From: Didymella arachidicola
Taxonomy: Eukaryota; Ascomycota; Dothideomycetes; Pleosporales; Didymellaceae
Assembly: GCA_016630955.3 (NCBI GenBank)
Contig: CM049995.1
Coordinates: 1,116,001 to 1,180,000 of the forward strand
Reading direction: 5' to 3'
Length of the DNA: 64,000 nucleotides
Shown: piece after piece, positions 23,155 to 34,767 of the stretch
Position numbering within the stretch: position 1 is the stretch's first letter
How the letters are laid out: each line of letters begins with the position of its first letter
Notes under the pieces: generated by a model
The model's input: the letters and a program-made list of their open reading frames with translations, nothing else
The model's database searches: none
What the model was told of the DNA's origin: nothing
Position numbers and translations under genes: made by a program

Positions 23155-24778
23155 CTACTCCTTCTCGTCGCTGTCGACGTCCTCGTCAAACTCGTCCGGC
23201 TCTGCAGCCCAAAGGATGAAAGGTCCGTTGTAGTCATTCTACATTGAAGTCAGCACAGTCATGGACGTGGGGGCCTGTCTGCGCCTACGTTGTAGTCGAC
23301 GGCCTCGGAAGCGAACCACCAGCGACCTACGATGATGCGACCACCTGGCAGTACAACGCCCTCGTACGCCCAGAGGTTATCTGAGTCGACATCATTGAGG
23401 TCTTCGGCGAAGTGTTTCATGAAGGTGATGCGCTGCCAACCAGGTATGCCGCACTGATTAGGAAGAGCGTTGAGCCAGCCGATAGCATGGAAGTCGTCCT
23501 GGAGGTCCATTCCAGTTCCAGTGAACTGCAGATTGGTGTTGAGAGAGTCTCTCGTCTTGCTGCGTCCTTGAGGAGCACCAGACTCAGGCGTCTTGCGCAA
23601 CGAGTGCAGATGCTGCTCGAATAGCTGCGGCCATTCTAGCTGACGCTCTGACTCGAAGTCAAGCTCAAGGGACTGAAGCTGTCAATTCGGAATTGCGACA
23701 AGATAAATATTTGAAGACATACCTGGATCTTGCCTTCGTCGATATTGTGATCATGGTAGTATGTGTCGCTGTCGTTGTCGTCTGTGAGAGCACGGAGCTT
23801 CTTCTGCTCCTTGGGGTCCATATAAGAGTATGTACCCTTCCAGTGCTTACTGAGGGGGACTGCGCCGTTCTTCAAGGGACCCTGCCAGGCTGTTGGCTTC
23901 TGCATAGCGGTGAGGCCCTCCATAGCATCGGCGAGGGTGAAGTTCTCACGATTCATCATGTGGTATCGGAAGAAATCGAGACACTTCATGGTCCAATCCA
24001 TGTTGATGTCATGGAAGTTCAGGCCTTCAAATATAGGGGCTTTATTTGTCGAGGCATACGCGGTGCGCTGGAGTTGCTCGATGGCGAAGACATGATGCTT
24101 GAGATCATTGTGTTCGAAGAGGAGGGACGAACACATGATCTTGACAGCTGCGAGCAGGGGATTAATCTCCTTCTTCTCGCTTTTCTCGGCCCGGGTGCGC
24201 ACATCTGGTGCGCGACGATTGTTCAGGAGAAGCTTAGAGTCTAAGATGAACTCAAGAAGGCGGTCTTGGTTCTTGCAACGCGGTCGGCCATGTTCGTCGA
24301 AGTGAATGGTACCTCGGAACGAATCTGTATTACGCAAATTCAGTACACGAGTATTGCATCGCCGCCAATACCAAAAGGATCCTCACCGACGATCAAGTCC
24401 CGAAGTACCTCTATGACGTCCTGCTCGCGCTTTTTATAGCCACGAAAAAACTCGTAACCTGTGCCTCGACGGAGCATCTTAGCGCGTCGCTGATACATGC
24501 GCCTCAAGTCCTTGTTAGAGGAACCTTCTTTATAGGCGTACTTCATGCGGAACACATGACGCCAGAAGGATCCATGGTCGGCATCAATAGCATCATTGGT
24601 GCCCCGGCAGACCAAGCGAAAGGATATGATGTCCTTGTCGGTCTCGAGATGATGAGCAACAAGTTTGTTGAGCTAGACCGGGTCAGCACATTCTGTCGAG
24701 CAGAGTGCACGGAGGAGAACATACTTCGATAGGTAGCGAATTAAAAGCGGTCTGCGTAGAAGATGAATGGAGAGACAT
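23155..24778 (-). CDS. F-box domain protein
   Basis: Reconstructed five-exon gene: 24725-24778, 24387-24672, 23723-24324, 23289-23678 and 23155-23238. Introns are 44-62 nt, all phases agree, and the product has 471 residues. The N-terminus reads FNSLPIE then LNKLVAHHLETDKDIISFRLVCRGTNDAI across intron 1, a recognisable F-box (Leu-Pro start, then the xxSFRLVCR core). It would dock to Skp1 in an SCF ubiquitin ligase. The remainder has no repeat type I can name. It includes a basic stretch after the F-box, a hydrophobic/aromatic segment ending RIIVGRWWFASEAVDYN, and a very acidic C-terminus (EPDEFDEDVDSDEKE). The substrate is unknown. Confidence 0.75.
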
Positions 24779-25458
24779 GTTCAAGCGTAGTATTTAGGAT
24801 CTTGTTCAATCGAGGTTGAGAGTGTGAGGGTAGAATTGATTGAAGGGAGTAGCCAAGTTCTTTGGTAGTTCTGACTTTGAGCTGTAGGCCGGTAATCTGC
24901 TCTAGTGCGCCGTGAGTGAGGGTGGATACTCCGGCACTCGGTCAAGAGTGAAGGTGATGTGTGGCAAACCGACCCTGAGGCGAGAGAGAAGTAAGTGAAA
25001 ATCCGGACAGGGCCGCGGCGTCTGTTAAAGTCGAGGTGCGATTGCGCAACTTCCCAAGAGGATCTCCAAGATGACGGCAACAAGATCCGGAGATCGAAAA
25101 GTGATAAATGCGAGCGAAGCTTGCCAATGAGTTTCAAAGAGCGGGCTGTCAGCGTTGGTGTGGAGGCCTTGGGCACATTCGGGGCAAAGAACGAGATCAG
25201 AATCTGAGATGCATGAGAAGATGCTGTTTGTGGTCGCAGAAAGCACTAAAGCAGGGGCGAAGAAGTCACAACGTGGTTACTGAAGTGCAAACGGAAATGG
25301 CTAACGAGGCCTTAGTCACTTTCAACCTCAGCGTTTGCTCTTTCCTGTACAGCCAAATGAAGCTTGGGGGTCTACGAAGCGAACGTTCCTGATCTTTGTT
25401 TTGATAAAAGCTCTTACACAGCATACAAAACGGAAAGTCAGACATACATCATTGATGT
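24779..25458. other. intergenic spacer
   Basis: About 680 nt between the F-box gene 5' end and the 3' end of the AA12-like gene. Open frames here are shadows without family resemblance. No repeat or RNA was seen. Confidence 0.45.
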
Positions 25459-27046
25459 TCAGAGCAGCGCTGCAACGGCTGCAGTGCCAACTGCCCAGAT
25501 GCTTGCGTCCTGCCAACTCAGCTTGACGGCAGCACTGCCACTTCCTGTTGGCGAAGGCACTGCTGAAGTGCCAGTAGCTGAGCGAACGCCAACAGAGGTG
25601 CTGCTCGAGGCCGCTTCGCGAACACTGTTCACACCACTGCCATCTTCCTTTGTGATGACGTAGATCTCGCCAGTCGAATCACTGCTCATGAACAAGCGAC
25701 CCTGACTGTCCCAAGCCAGACCCGCGGGGCGGAAGCAGTTGTCAGGGCACTTGGATGTATCTGGGTTAGATACGATGTCGATAGCTGCGGTAGTGCTGTC
25801 CGCTGCGGCAGTCGGTGATCCGTTGTCGTCAAACTCGATGAAGCTGACTTTGTAGCCAACCGGATCGCCACGGTTCCTGCATCTGTTAATCGGCAGAGCT
25901 GGAACTATAAAGAAGAGCTTACCATGAGCCATGGAATGAAACCCATGCGCCGGTACCATTGGTGTTGAACTTGAGATCGAGAGGGGCCATATGGGCTTGG
26001 AAAGTAAGCCTTGGAGCAGTGTGTTCACCACGGCACTTCCCATCGTTGACGGTTTCATTCTGACTTCCAATAGCAAACTGCGAGCCTACGGTGATGCCTT
26101 GATTGTCTGGAATCTCGGACACGTTCCACGCCGCATAGCATGTCGGATAGCCATAGTTGCTGCCCTGTTGCTCAGATTGAGTATCGTTGAGGTATCCATG
26201 GAAGTTCAACTCTTCTCCAGGGTTATTCTCGTTAATCAATTCAGTGCCTCGCTGAATGTTATCGACGCTGTTCTCGACTGAGTAGATACCACCGCTCCTA
26301 GGCTCCTCACCAACGCCCACACTGTTGCGCAAGCCCCAGCCAAGAAGCAGGCCGTTTTTGATATAGCTGTAGCCTTCTGAGGTAGCGTTCGTCAGATTGA
26401 AGGCTTTGATGGTGGAGATGGCTGTGGACCTGTCGAGCGCTCGAGGGTCTACATTGGGTCCACTGCCTCGACTCACGAGCAACATGCCAGGGACCGTCTG
26501 GCTAAGGAGAAGCGTCCTAGTCACATGGCCGTCCGTAGGACCGAAATCGCCTACGATTTCGCGAGAGTCAGACGTTGTTTGTCCCTGAGAAGCCTCGTAG
26601 TCCCATGCGTAGACAGCGCTTGCTGAAGATGCATAAAGTGTTCGACCGTCCTCCGAAAGAGCCAGACCATGATTCAGCTACCTGAGGTCAGTCGTCTGCT
26701 TCTGATAACCGAAACAACCCAAGCAAACGCAGAGCCGACTCACGCTCGTGTTGTCAGTCACATTCTGAACATCTCCATCTTGCCTCACACAACTGCCATC
26801 ACCACTCAATCTGATCCTCCTAACACCCTGACTCTGCTCAACCACTAGCAATGCACCCTCCGAATCAAATTGGATGGACCGAGGACGGGTCAGGTTGTTA
26901 GCGACGACCTCAACACGGAAACCAGGCGCCACCGAAGGAGCCCCATTCTGTGGGTCAATTGTGCTCGAGCAAGCACTCGGTGCGGTAGACTGCGCACTGG
27001 CGGTAAAGGCGATCGAAAACAGGGTTCTAAGGCGCCACAATGCCAT
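25459..27046 (-). CDS. secreted PQQ-type pyranose/L-sorbosone dehydrogenase (AA12-like), GPI-anchored
   Basis: Six-bladed beta-propeller sugar dehydrogenase of the sorbosone-dehydrogenase/AA12 type, expected to oxidise pyranoses with PQQ outside the cell. Exons are 26744-27046, 25923-26677 and 25459-25876, giving 491 residues. Junctions join DNTSV-type sequence to LNHGLALSEDG and WVSFHGSW to NRGDPVGYKV, the latter a family hallmark. There is a signal peptide at the N-terminus (LRTLFSIAFTASAQS), and propeller motifs ARPRSIQFD-like, GYSYIKNGLLLGWGLRNSVG, GSNYGYP and CFRPAGLAWDSQGRLFMSSDSTGEIYVI. The Ser/Thr-rich C-terminus ends in a hydrophobic tail (IWAVGTAAVAALL), typical of GPI anchoring. 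No cytochrome or CBM domain is attached. Activity and cofactor are inferred from family. Confidence 0.88.
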
Positions 27047-29021
27047 CTTGCAGAATTGAGATGGCGTCTCAGGCTGACGTGAGCAACCGTGGATACGGAG
27101 GCGAGTGGCAGGGAACTATGCAGGTACAGGTCGGATCAGGTCGAGCAAGTCCGTGGATTTGCAGATGATCAGCTAGAGAATGTTGATGCGAGACAACGAT
27201 CAAATGACAGTTGGAAGGAATGGAGCCGATTTGAACCCCTCAGTGGCGATGTAATATAGACGAACGTGATCAAGGGTTCCAGTGTGGTGCATTCCCAAGG
27301 TGGTCATGCTTGGCTTCCAAGACGGGGACGTCATCAAATGAGGAAGTAGCGGAGTGCATGATCTGTCTGACTACCAGAGTCTCAACGAGACGTCGCACAT
27401 TGACATTCAGACGTAAGTCGCTGATCTGCTGGTTGACATGACATGTGTTAGATCTGACAGGTGCGCCTGTCGTTCGGTGATCTGCCGAGGTCGAAGGACG
27501 AGGGTGTTTGCGGGGCGTCTTTCAGCGGACAACAAATTCCATGTCAAGGCTGGAAGCGAAGCTGAACAGCTGAACAGCTCCATGCTACCAAGACAAGGAT
27601 CTACAGAGGAATTACCTACAAAGACAGAAAGCAAACAACCAAGGTTCAATCTGTAGAAACCGGTATATGCATGTAGGTATTAGTTCTGCTGCAGCAAATA
27701 AGCCCGGTTCGAGATAGCGTCGGCAATGTGGCTGGGAAGGGACATTTGTTTATTGCCGCCAGGATCGCAAAATAAACAGCAACCTTGTTCATCAACGCGA
27801 GAGCTCGGTAGCGTTCATATCGCGCAAATTGCTGCAAAGGCGACTCATGAATTGCTTTTGTACGACCAGGATTTCGCAACTAGCTGCCGGCTTTACCATT
27901 ATCGCTCTGTGGTACCTTTGTACGCCGGTTGTCTGATGGCTTCAAGCTAGAAGACTTAGCAGATGCCATGTGCGCCATACAGTTCTTAGCAGCGCTCTAG
28001 ACAGACGGCAGGCGAAAGCACGCATAAACGGGTAAGGCACGGCTGATTGGAGCCGGCGGAAACCCATAAGAAACTGTTGAACTGGAGTAAGTGGAGACAT
28101 GGATGGCCTCAGTTTCCGATGCCAAAAACCAAGGATTCAGATCGAATACTATCGGCGTGACTTCCGCATTTATGCATAAGAAACACTCGCGCAGATATTA
28201 CGTGTGCTATGATGTGTGCACAATTATATGATGTGATCCGTCGCAGGATAACTCCCGCCTGCCTGCTTTGTCAGTGTCAGTGCGGAAGCCACCGAGGATC
28301 GTCACGATGAAGCCGAGGGACAGCGATTGAGATATATTCAATGTTTCATATTCAATGTTTGATATTCAATGTTTGATATTCAATGTTTGATATTCGTCTC
28401 GCATGACATATGCCGGCTATCAAATATCGAGACAGATTTTGAGGCATTCACGGTTATTCAAACCAAAACGAGAAGATCGCTACAGCAAAGGAAATGAAGA
28501 TCCAGTCCGCTTTTGTACAAGACCCATCGTACTCCGTGAAGGTTGTAAGAAACAAGCTCGCGAATTGCGCCGCATGATTTTCCTAGGGCCAACCTAGCTG
28601 GTGCCCTGAAGAGACGAAAAGATATTATATTTCCAAGACTGACAAGGAGAGCTTCGTCAAAGAGAATGTCTGCCATGCTCCTCTTTCGCAAGCACCCCTT
28701 CCACCCCTTCCGTGTGTATCCCAGGACATGCTGTACCCTATGCAAAAGAGAAACAGGGGAATGCGGCTTCGCTTCAAATGCAAATGCTGACCAGGTAGTG
28801 GCAGCCAATAGTAACGTAAAAATTACAGTGACGAGTCCATGGTTGACTCAAAATCGCTCGAACGCTCTGATCCAAAGTTGGAAAATATCCGGAAGAAATC
28901 TTTTGCATCCGCTGAATGGACCCAGTTGCCGCGATATCAGTTGGGTTCTATGTGGTTCAAGCGGTGCTGGGTGGATAACCAGTATGCTCGTTAATCCGTT
29001 ACATCGTCGAAAACTGTTATC
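27047..29021. other. 2-kb gene-poor spacer
   Basis: No supported gene. Open frames such as 28666-29109 (+) and 28458-28808 (-) overlap each other and resemble nothing known to me. The region holds a 14-bp tandem array (annotated separately). It should also contain the promoter of the AA12-like gene and the 3' UTR of the following minus-strand gene. Confidence 0.45.
28334..28395. repeat. 14-bp tandem repeat, 4.4 copies
   Basis: Unit ATATTCAATGTTTG, four full copies (the first ends in C instead of G) plus a partial ATATTC. Spacing is exact and without spacers, so it is a minisatellite and not CRISPR-like. Confidence 0.95.
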
Positions 29022-32000
29022 TCACATGACCGTCATTAGTTTCATGTGCGCTGTGAGCTCCGCGTCCACCTGGAATGGACTCATTGTGAACGGAGCCTCC
29101 TCGTGTTGAGGGCTAGTGGTCGGGCTGTAGTAAAGACCTTCAGCTTCCCTAATGGTGTATTTGACTTTTTGTGTCAAGCCATTGACATATGGGACAATGC
29201 GTCGTAGGGTCGCGGTGTCAAAAGGGACCTTCTTTGGAGAAGGTGTGGGCGCTGCAGGCGCAGGGGATTCGAAGACACTTCTCCTGTTAGTTTGCAGTGC
29301 TTCGATGACAGAGCGAGCTTTGGCTTCGGAGTCTTTGCGAGGACGCGTAACAGGCCTGGGTTCTGGGGTTGCTGGCGTCTCGTATTTCGGCTTTGCTGGC
29401 GCGGGAGAAGTTTGGGGGCCAAAGATTCGGTCATTCGGCGGTAGAATTGATTTCCTAGGACGCACAGTTTTGGTATTGCTAAGATCGTCGTTCGGCGATC
29501 CCGACTTGCGCCTTGCGCGACCAACATTTGGACTGCCAGATACGTCATCGAACGCATCTTCATCGAATCCTGGCGAGGAAGGAGGTGTTGCCTGTGGAAC
29601 TTCTGCATGCTCAGCTTCTTGGTCTGCGAGGTCAATCATAGCGTCCACCTCTTCCCACATTCCTGATTGCGGCCCGTCCACAATGCCAAGGGCGACGGCA
29701 CGAACCCTGTGCTCTTTAAGCTCCTCGATGAGAAGACCCCAGTCGCGAAGTAGGCTAATGTTTGCCAGGACATTGTTTTGCTGCTCTCGGATGCTCTTGG
29801 GTACCACCATGGCTGAACCGCTGTCAATGCGCTGCGAGCCAGCTACACTCTTAGGGGTAGCTTCCTCGGCAAGCTCCGAGAAGTCGAAGTCATCGTTCCA
29901 ATCCTCAGTGACACCTTTGCTGCCGATGCCCCAAGTTCCAAACTTGTTGGTAACTACTGTACTACGCTTGCCAACTACATCTGGAACAACAGGCACACTT
30001 TGGCTTCGCGTGTGTAACCCACTCGGAGCACGCCTGCCAACCGATCGACTGTCTCTTCGGTTTGCATCCTTCTTGCCGTGGACGGTTCGGGGACGTGGCG
30101 GTGTTCGGTTGCCCGAGCTCTGGGGGGCAGCAGGCTGTTCAGACCAATCAAAGATGCTGCTTCGCGCATCACGGTCGACGTGGTCAAGTGCAAGATGTTG
30201 TGGAGTTGTGGGCTTCGAGTTAGGGACCGAAGCCAGCAAGCGCGGGTTCGAGCGCCGCAGGGTGATCGGTTTAGCAAGATGGCTGGCTGGTGGACGGTCA
30301 ACCCAAGGGTTCTCACCTTCCTGTTCATCAAGTGACCACCTACTGCTGCTGTCATCGTCACCCGCGGTGGAATCCCATTCTAGCGTTCCAAGGGAGAGCG
30401 GCTTGGACATGCCCGGAGGAGGCGACGGTATCAGGCTGGGAAAAGCGGACGTGCTGTTCGAGCGCGAAAAGCTAACAGCTTCGTGGAGGTAACGCTCTGG
30501 TCGTACTGTGCGCACAGGTGTAGTGATGCTCACATCGTCCTCGGCAATGCTGTGGTCACCGGAAGTACCATTGGTGAGGTCGTCCGTGAAGGTACCAGAC
30601 GGCAGTAGATCCCGCAGGGCTGTGACTTTGACCTTGGCAGGGGGAGATTCGTCAAATATGGTCTCTATGCGAGGCCCTCGAGCACCAGATACGCTCCTTG
30701 CGCCGGTGCGCAGCGAATCATAGAGAGTTTCGCTTCGAAAATCGGCGTCGTCTTCGTCGACCGAGCCTACGGCGCGAACTTCATTATCAGAGGAGCCAAC
30801 CAATGTGGATGCTTGTTCTGAGGGAGCGATGGAATGACGCGACGGGCGAACGCCCGCTTGCGCTAGCACCAAGGGCGATGATGGGGCCTGATTGGTGGCT
30901 GGCGCGGCTGAGGCAATAGCCTCTAGCTGAGGCATTGACGCCAACCTGCTTCCAGGGACTGTCATCGCGCGACGGTGCAGTGGTAGCGCGGACAACGGCG
31001 ACGTCGAAGACCCTCTGGGCGCGCCATCGTGGTGGCTGGTGGACTCGGCGATGCCGGTAGATGCAAAAATGTCACGTTTTGGCGGCGCCGGGTCAGTCAA
31101 ATTGCGTCGTTCTGGCAGCGCGCCCTGTGTTTGTGTCGTGTTGGAGCGCTTGCCCATCGTTGGAATTACGGGATCAGAACTGACGCGCTGGCTCGACCCA
31201 CGGGTGAGTTTCATGCCGGGTTGTTTGGCGAGCCGCTGCTTCTTGGCGCTGGATCCAGAGGTGGGAAGGAGGTCAGCAATAGAGAAAGAACGCCTGCGCC
31301 GTGAGGCATCCTCAGGAGCGATAATAGATGAAACTGCAGTTGAAGGTCGTACGTGTGTGTTCTCGGTGACGTGTGGAGCCCCAGGTTTGGGAGCTGCGAC
31401 AGCCGCCGTGTAGCTCAGTGGGGTGCCTGGCCTGCTAACGTAAAACACGCTTTCACTTGCTTCACTTGCCGAGTCTTCCAGGTCCTCGGCACTCGCTGTG
31501 ACTGCTCTTGCCATGACCAGCGTCGGTCGGTGTTTCTCGTCTGGAAAAATACGCTTCACCCGAGTGATGTTTGGATTGAACCGTTTGGAGAATGTCCTGC
31601 CGCGCAACGACTTTGCAGTGAAGAAATGCGTATACTCGGCTTCGCTGTCGGTACTGGCCGAAGAAGGCTTAACTTCCAGTGATGGTGATTCCGTTGTGAC
31701 CGGCAGCAAGGAATGATAGTTCTGCAGCGTCGCGGACCGTTGATGGCTTGTGGCGGGGCGGCGGAACGAAGGGCGAAGGTAGCTGGAACCAGAACCATGG
31801 GCAGACTCAGTGTCACGCGGGGTACGCGATGACGAGGACCGTTTAACGAGTTTATTTGCCGGTAATTGGGTAGGAGGGTGCCTGCTCATCATTGGTACAA
31901 TAGAGCCATCGTGGGAGAAGGCCGCAGAGCCATTCGAGCATGACGCAGCAGGAGACAACAGCGTAGGGCTATGGTTTCTACTCGAGTGTTGCGAGACTGA

Positions 32001-32645
32001 GATGGTCGACAGCCTCTTAATCCACGAGGCCCTCCTCGACGACACGTGGGTACCAGCGTCCGACTCGTCCCCGCCGTGCTCGCTGGCTGCAAAGCCATTG
32101 ATCGCAGCACTCGGTCGTCCCACGGGCACACTACCGCTGGTCGTCATCCTCCTCATGATTGGCCGTCTCTGGGTACGACCATCTTGCGTCCGAGTGGCAA
32201 TGGGGATGCGTGAGGTAGGGACGCTCGGTATAGGGGTACTGAAGGGCGCGACCGTGGTCGTTGTCGCAGAGGTGGTTTGGGTGAACACAGGCATCGAGCC
32301 GGGTGCCAGCTCTTGTGCTGGCGTGGCTTTCCTCTTGTTTGAGTTCGAGGAATCGAGGGGAGGTCCGCGTCCAAAAGATAGGCCGACCGCAGATGCACCA
32401 ACGACAGTGGCAGTGGCACAAAGCTGTGTGACCAAGATGCGTCAGTCATTGCCTTCAGTGCGACTATGAGGTGAGGTATAGCGAAGCGAAACAGGCAAGC
32501 AGCCGTACTCGGAAGCAGGAGAGGCGTTGAGACATATCAAAACAAGCAAGGGCCTCGTTGAAGGCGCATGTAGCCATGCAGGCGCAACATTGAAGCCTTG
32601 CAGACGGAGGAGAGGCAGGATGTTTACCGTTGGAACCGTTTTCAT
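29022..32645 (-). CDS. long Ser/Pro-rich protein of unknown function
   Basis: A main exon at 29022-32423 encodes about 1133 residues. The frame has no ATG at its 5' end (it opens at a TTG), so an upstream exon is needed. A good acceptor (CACACAG ending at 32424) and a donor at 32627 fit an 18-nt first exon 32628-32645 coding MKTVPT, in phase; this part is a prediction. Most of the protein is Ser/Thr/Pro/Arg-rich and disordered, with RRASW, RRRSFS and RRAM sites suited to basophilic kinases. The C-terminal third looks ordered and conserved: RGPRIETIFDESPP, FGTWGIGSKGVTEDWNDDFDF, and a helical part with VLANISLLRDWGLLIEELKE. I do not recognise the family. A cytoskeletal, septation or polarity scaffold role is only a guess. 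Confidence 0.65.
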
Positions 32646-34767
32646 TCTCGTTAGAAACCACACCGCCGGGGAAGACTCGCTCGGCGAAGCACTTGTGACG
32701 ACGCGAGCATTCTGGCACGTCAAGCCTCAGTGAACCATGGATCGCAAATGCACGCGGGTATACGGTGGGAGGAATGGGGGTTCAATCAGACGCCGGGAAA
32801 GCGAACTGCATCACAGAACAGGGCGACGAGATGGCGGCTAGAGCACCCGGCAGCGGGCTGAAGCAGAGAGGTGGAGCTTCAAGGGAGAGCGAACGGAAGA
32901 TTGAAGAAATCCGCTGGCTTGCTTGCTTGTTGCTTCTAGGATCGACGAACAGGGTTACCCAGCGCGCTTGGGGATTAGCGAGATGTCGCCGATGAATTGG
33001 GCTAATAGCGGCATGTCGAAACACAATACGGAGTCGACACAGACCTCATGCCTCGCTGAGCGCCGGCCATGCTGTCATCGCTCCGCCGGCCGACATCTCC
33101 CTCGAAGCAGCGCCGTTCACGCTGCATCTGGAGGCATCTGAAGTGCACTTGACCCGTCCCGCCGTTCTACAGCGCGGGCCAGCTGTTGCACGACGCGGTA
33201 TCACGACGTTTGAGTGAAGCAGTGCTAGCAGTAGCGTCGAGTAACCGTCAACGATGCTCAAGGACGCTGCGCAGAGGCTAGCCATCGCGACTCCAGCGAG
33301 TCCACAAGGCCGCTGGTGAGAACCACCCCTCGCAGCTAGGAGCCAACTATTTTGGGACCCACGATAGAACATCCTGGGCAGTTGCAACGCTGCGCGGTGA
33401 TTCGCGACAGCCCCTCTGCATGCAGACAGCAGTTCCCTGCAAGCGGGTGGAGATTGTTTGCTGATCGTGTCGTCGCCGCGCCCACGTACATACCTATCAG
33501 CCGGTTTCTGTAGGCTCGTTTGGTAGTGCTGAAAGCCGGTAGAGCATGCCTTAGCAGCCTCCGCCACAGCGGACTAGGCTAGACTCGTCGTTCTCCCAAG
33601 AGCGTTCCGAGAAACGGTGCTGTAATCAGCGCATGGATGTCCGAATGTGTTACGCTGGAAGCAGCCAAAGTATTGCGGATGGATAGGCTCAGGGCACGAA
33701 TGCATGATCCCTCGTGGGATGATGCTACTCTTTCGGCACGCAGGCAGCTCGCCAATGATGCGCCGAATCTAGAACTCCTCGGAGGCAGCCTCAGCAGCCA
33801 AAACAGAGAGCACGTCAGCCCCAGAACGGGAAACTGGGAGGGAACGGGACAAGACGACAAGGATGGACAGGGATTGAGGGTATAGCGGCCGGAAGCCTCA
33901 GCCAGCAAATTCAAATCTAAGGTAAGCTTCCCATGGCACGCGCCGTGATGAAGCGCGGCCGCCCGTTCCTCAAAAGCCATGTAGGCAATGCAATGTCACA
34001 GGTGCGCCGTGAAGGTAGCTGTGGACAAGGCATACGTGACAGCTATGCGTAAGCCTGCCTGATGGATCAGCAGTGGAGGCGGGTGTTATGTAAATCATTC
34101 TGGGGGAGCGACGACGGCATGTATCATTCTTTCTGGCAGCGGGCGTCCTGGGCGAGCGGCTCAGAGACTGCATGAGGTTACGCTGCGATCAACGATGTTC
34201 AGCGGAAATAGAGACGCGGCAGCAGACGTGCAAAGCCGGGAAAACCCCTGGAGCAGATCCAACGTGCAGAAGGCGTGCCCCAGCTTCGCACATCGGGCGA
34301 AATAAGGGCCGTGTCGCACAGTAAGCGGATGAGATTAAAACCTCAGAAGACAAGAGACCCTCAAACTCGATTTGCGAATAGATGAAAGCTCAATGCTGAG
34401 GCGGTCTAACGACCTCGAGATATGTGTACTGTAGCCAGCGTTCGTGAGGCAACGGCCGTTTGTCTGTCGCGCGCGTTATCACTGCACGCCTTGATTGGCC
34501 GCGGCCACTTCTGGAAGGAAGCGCCCCACTAGGTTTCGAAACTTCATCAGATTGCCTGAGTTCTGGACGACCTGCTGTGGCACGAATACTGCGCGCAGAA
34601 ACACAGATCCGCTCCACCAGTACACCGGCATCAGACTGAACACAGCGAGACGTGCTCTTGTGTGCCCATCAACCTCGCTTGCGCCACCACTGGATTTTGA
34701 CTTCAGACGGCAACCGCCTGTGTGGGACAAGGACTTATCCCCGTATTGTTTACGCCAACAAGCAGCT
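32646..34767. other. divergent upstream region of the Ser/Pro-rich gene and GCN20
   Basis: About 2.1 kb. One long minus-strand frame (33046-33567, 173 codons) has a skewed Ala/Arg/Ser composition and no family resemblance, so it is not called. The GCN20 frame is open upstream to 34495, but those residues are not part of the family. Promoters for both flanking genes must lie here. Confidence 0.4.

Noticed and set aside
24781..25392. Short frames upstream of the F-box gene on both strands
   Set aside because: Antisense to each other, short, with no domain and no supporting splice structure.
27215..27245. tRNA-like GGTTCAAAT on the minus strand
   Set aside because: The bases around it do not form a T stem, and no matching D arm or acceptor stem is visible.
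28334..28395. CRISPR-like array
   Set aside because: Repeats abut without spacers and the organism is a fungus.
33046..33567. 173-codon minus-strand frame
   Set aside because: Ala/Arg/Ser-skewed composition typical of GC-rich shadow frames; no family resemblance.
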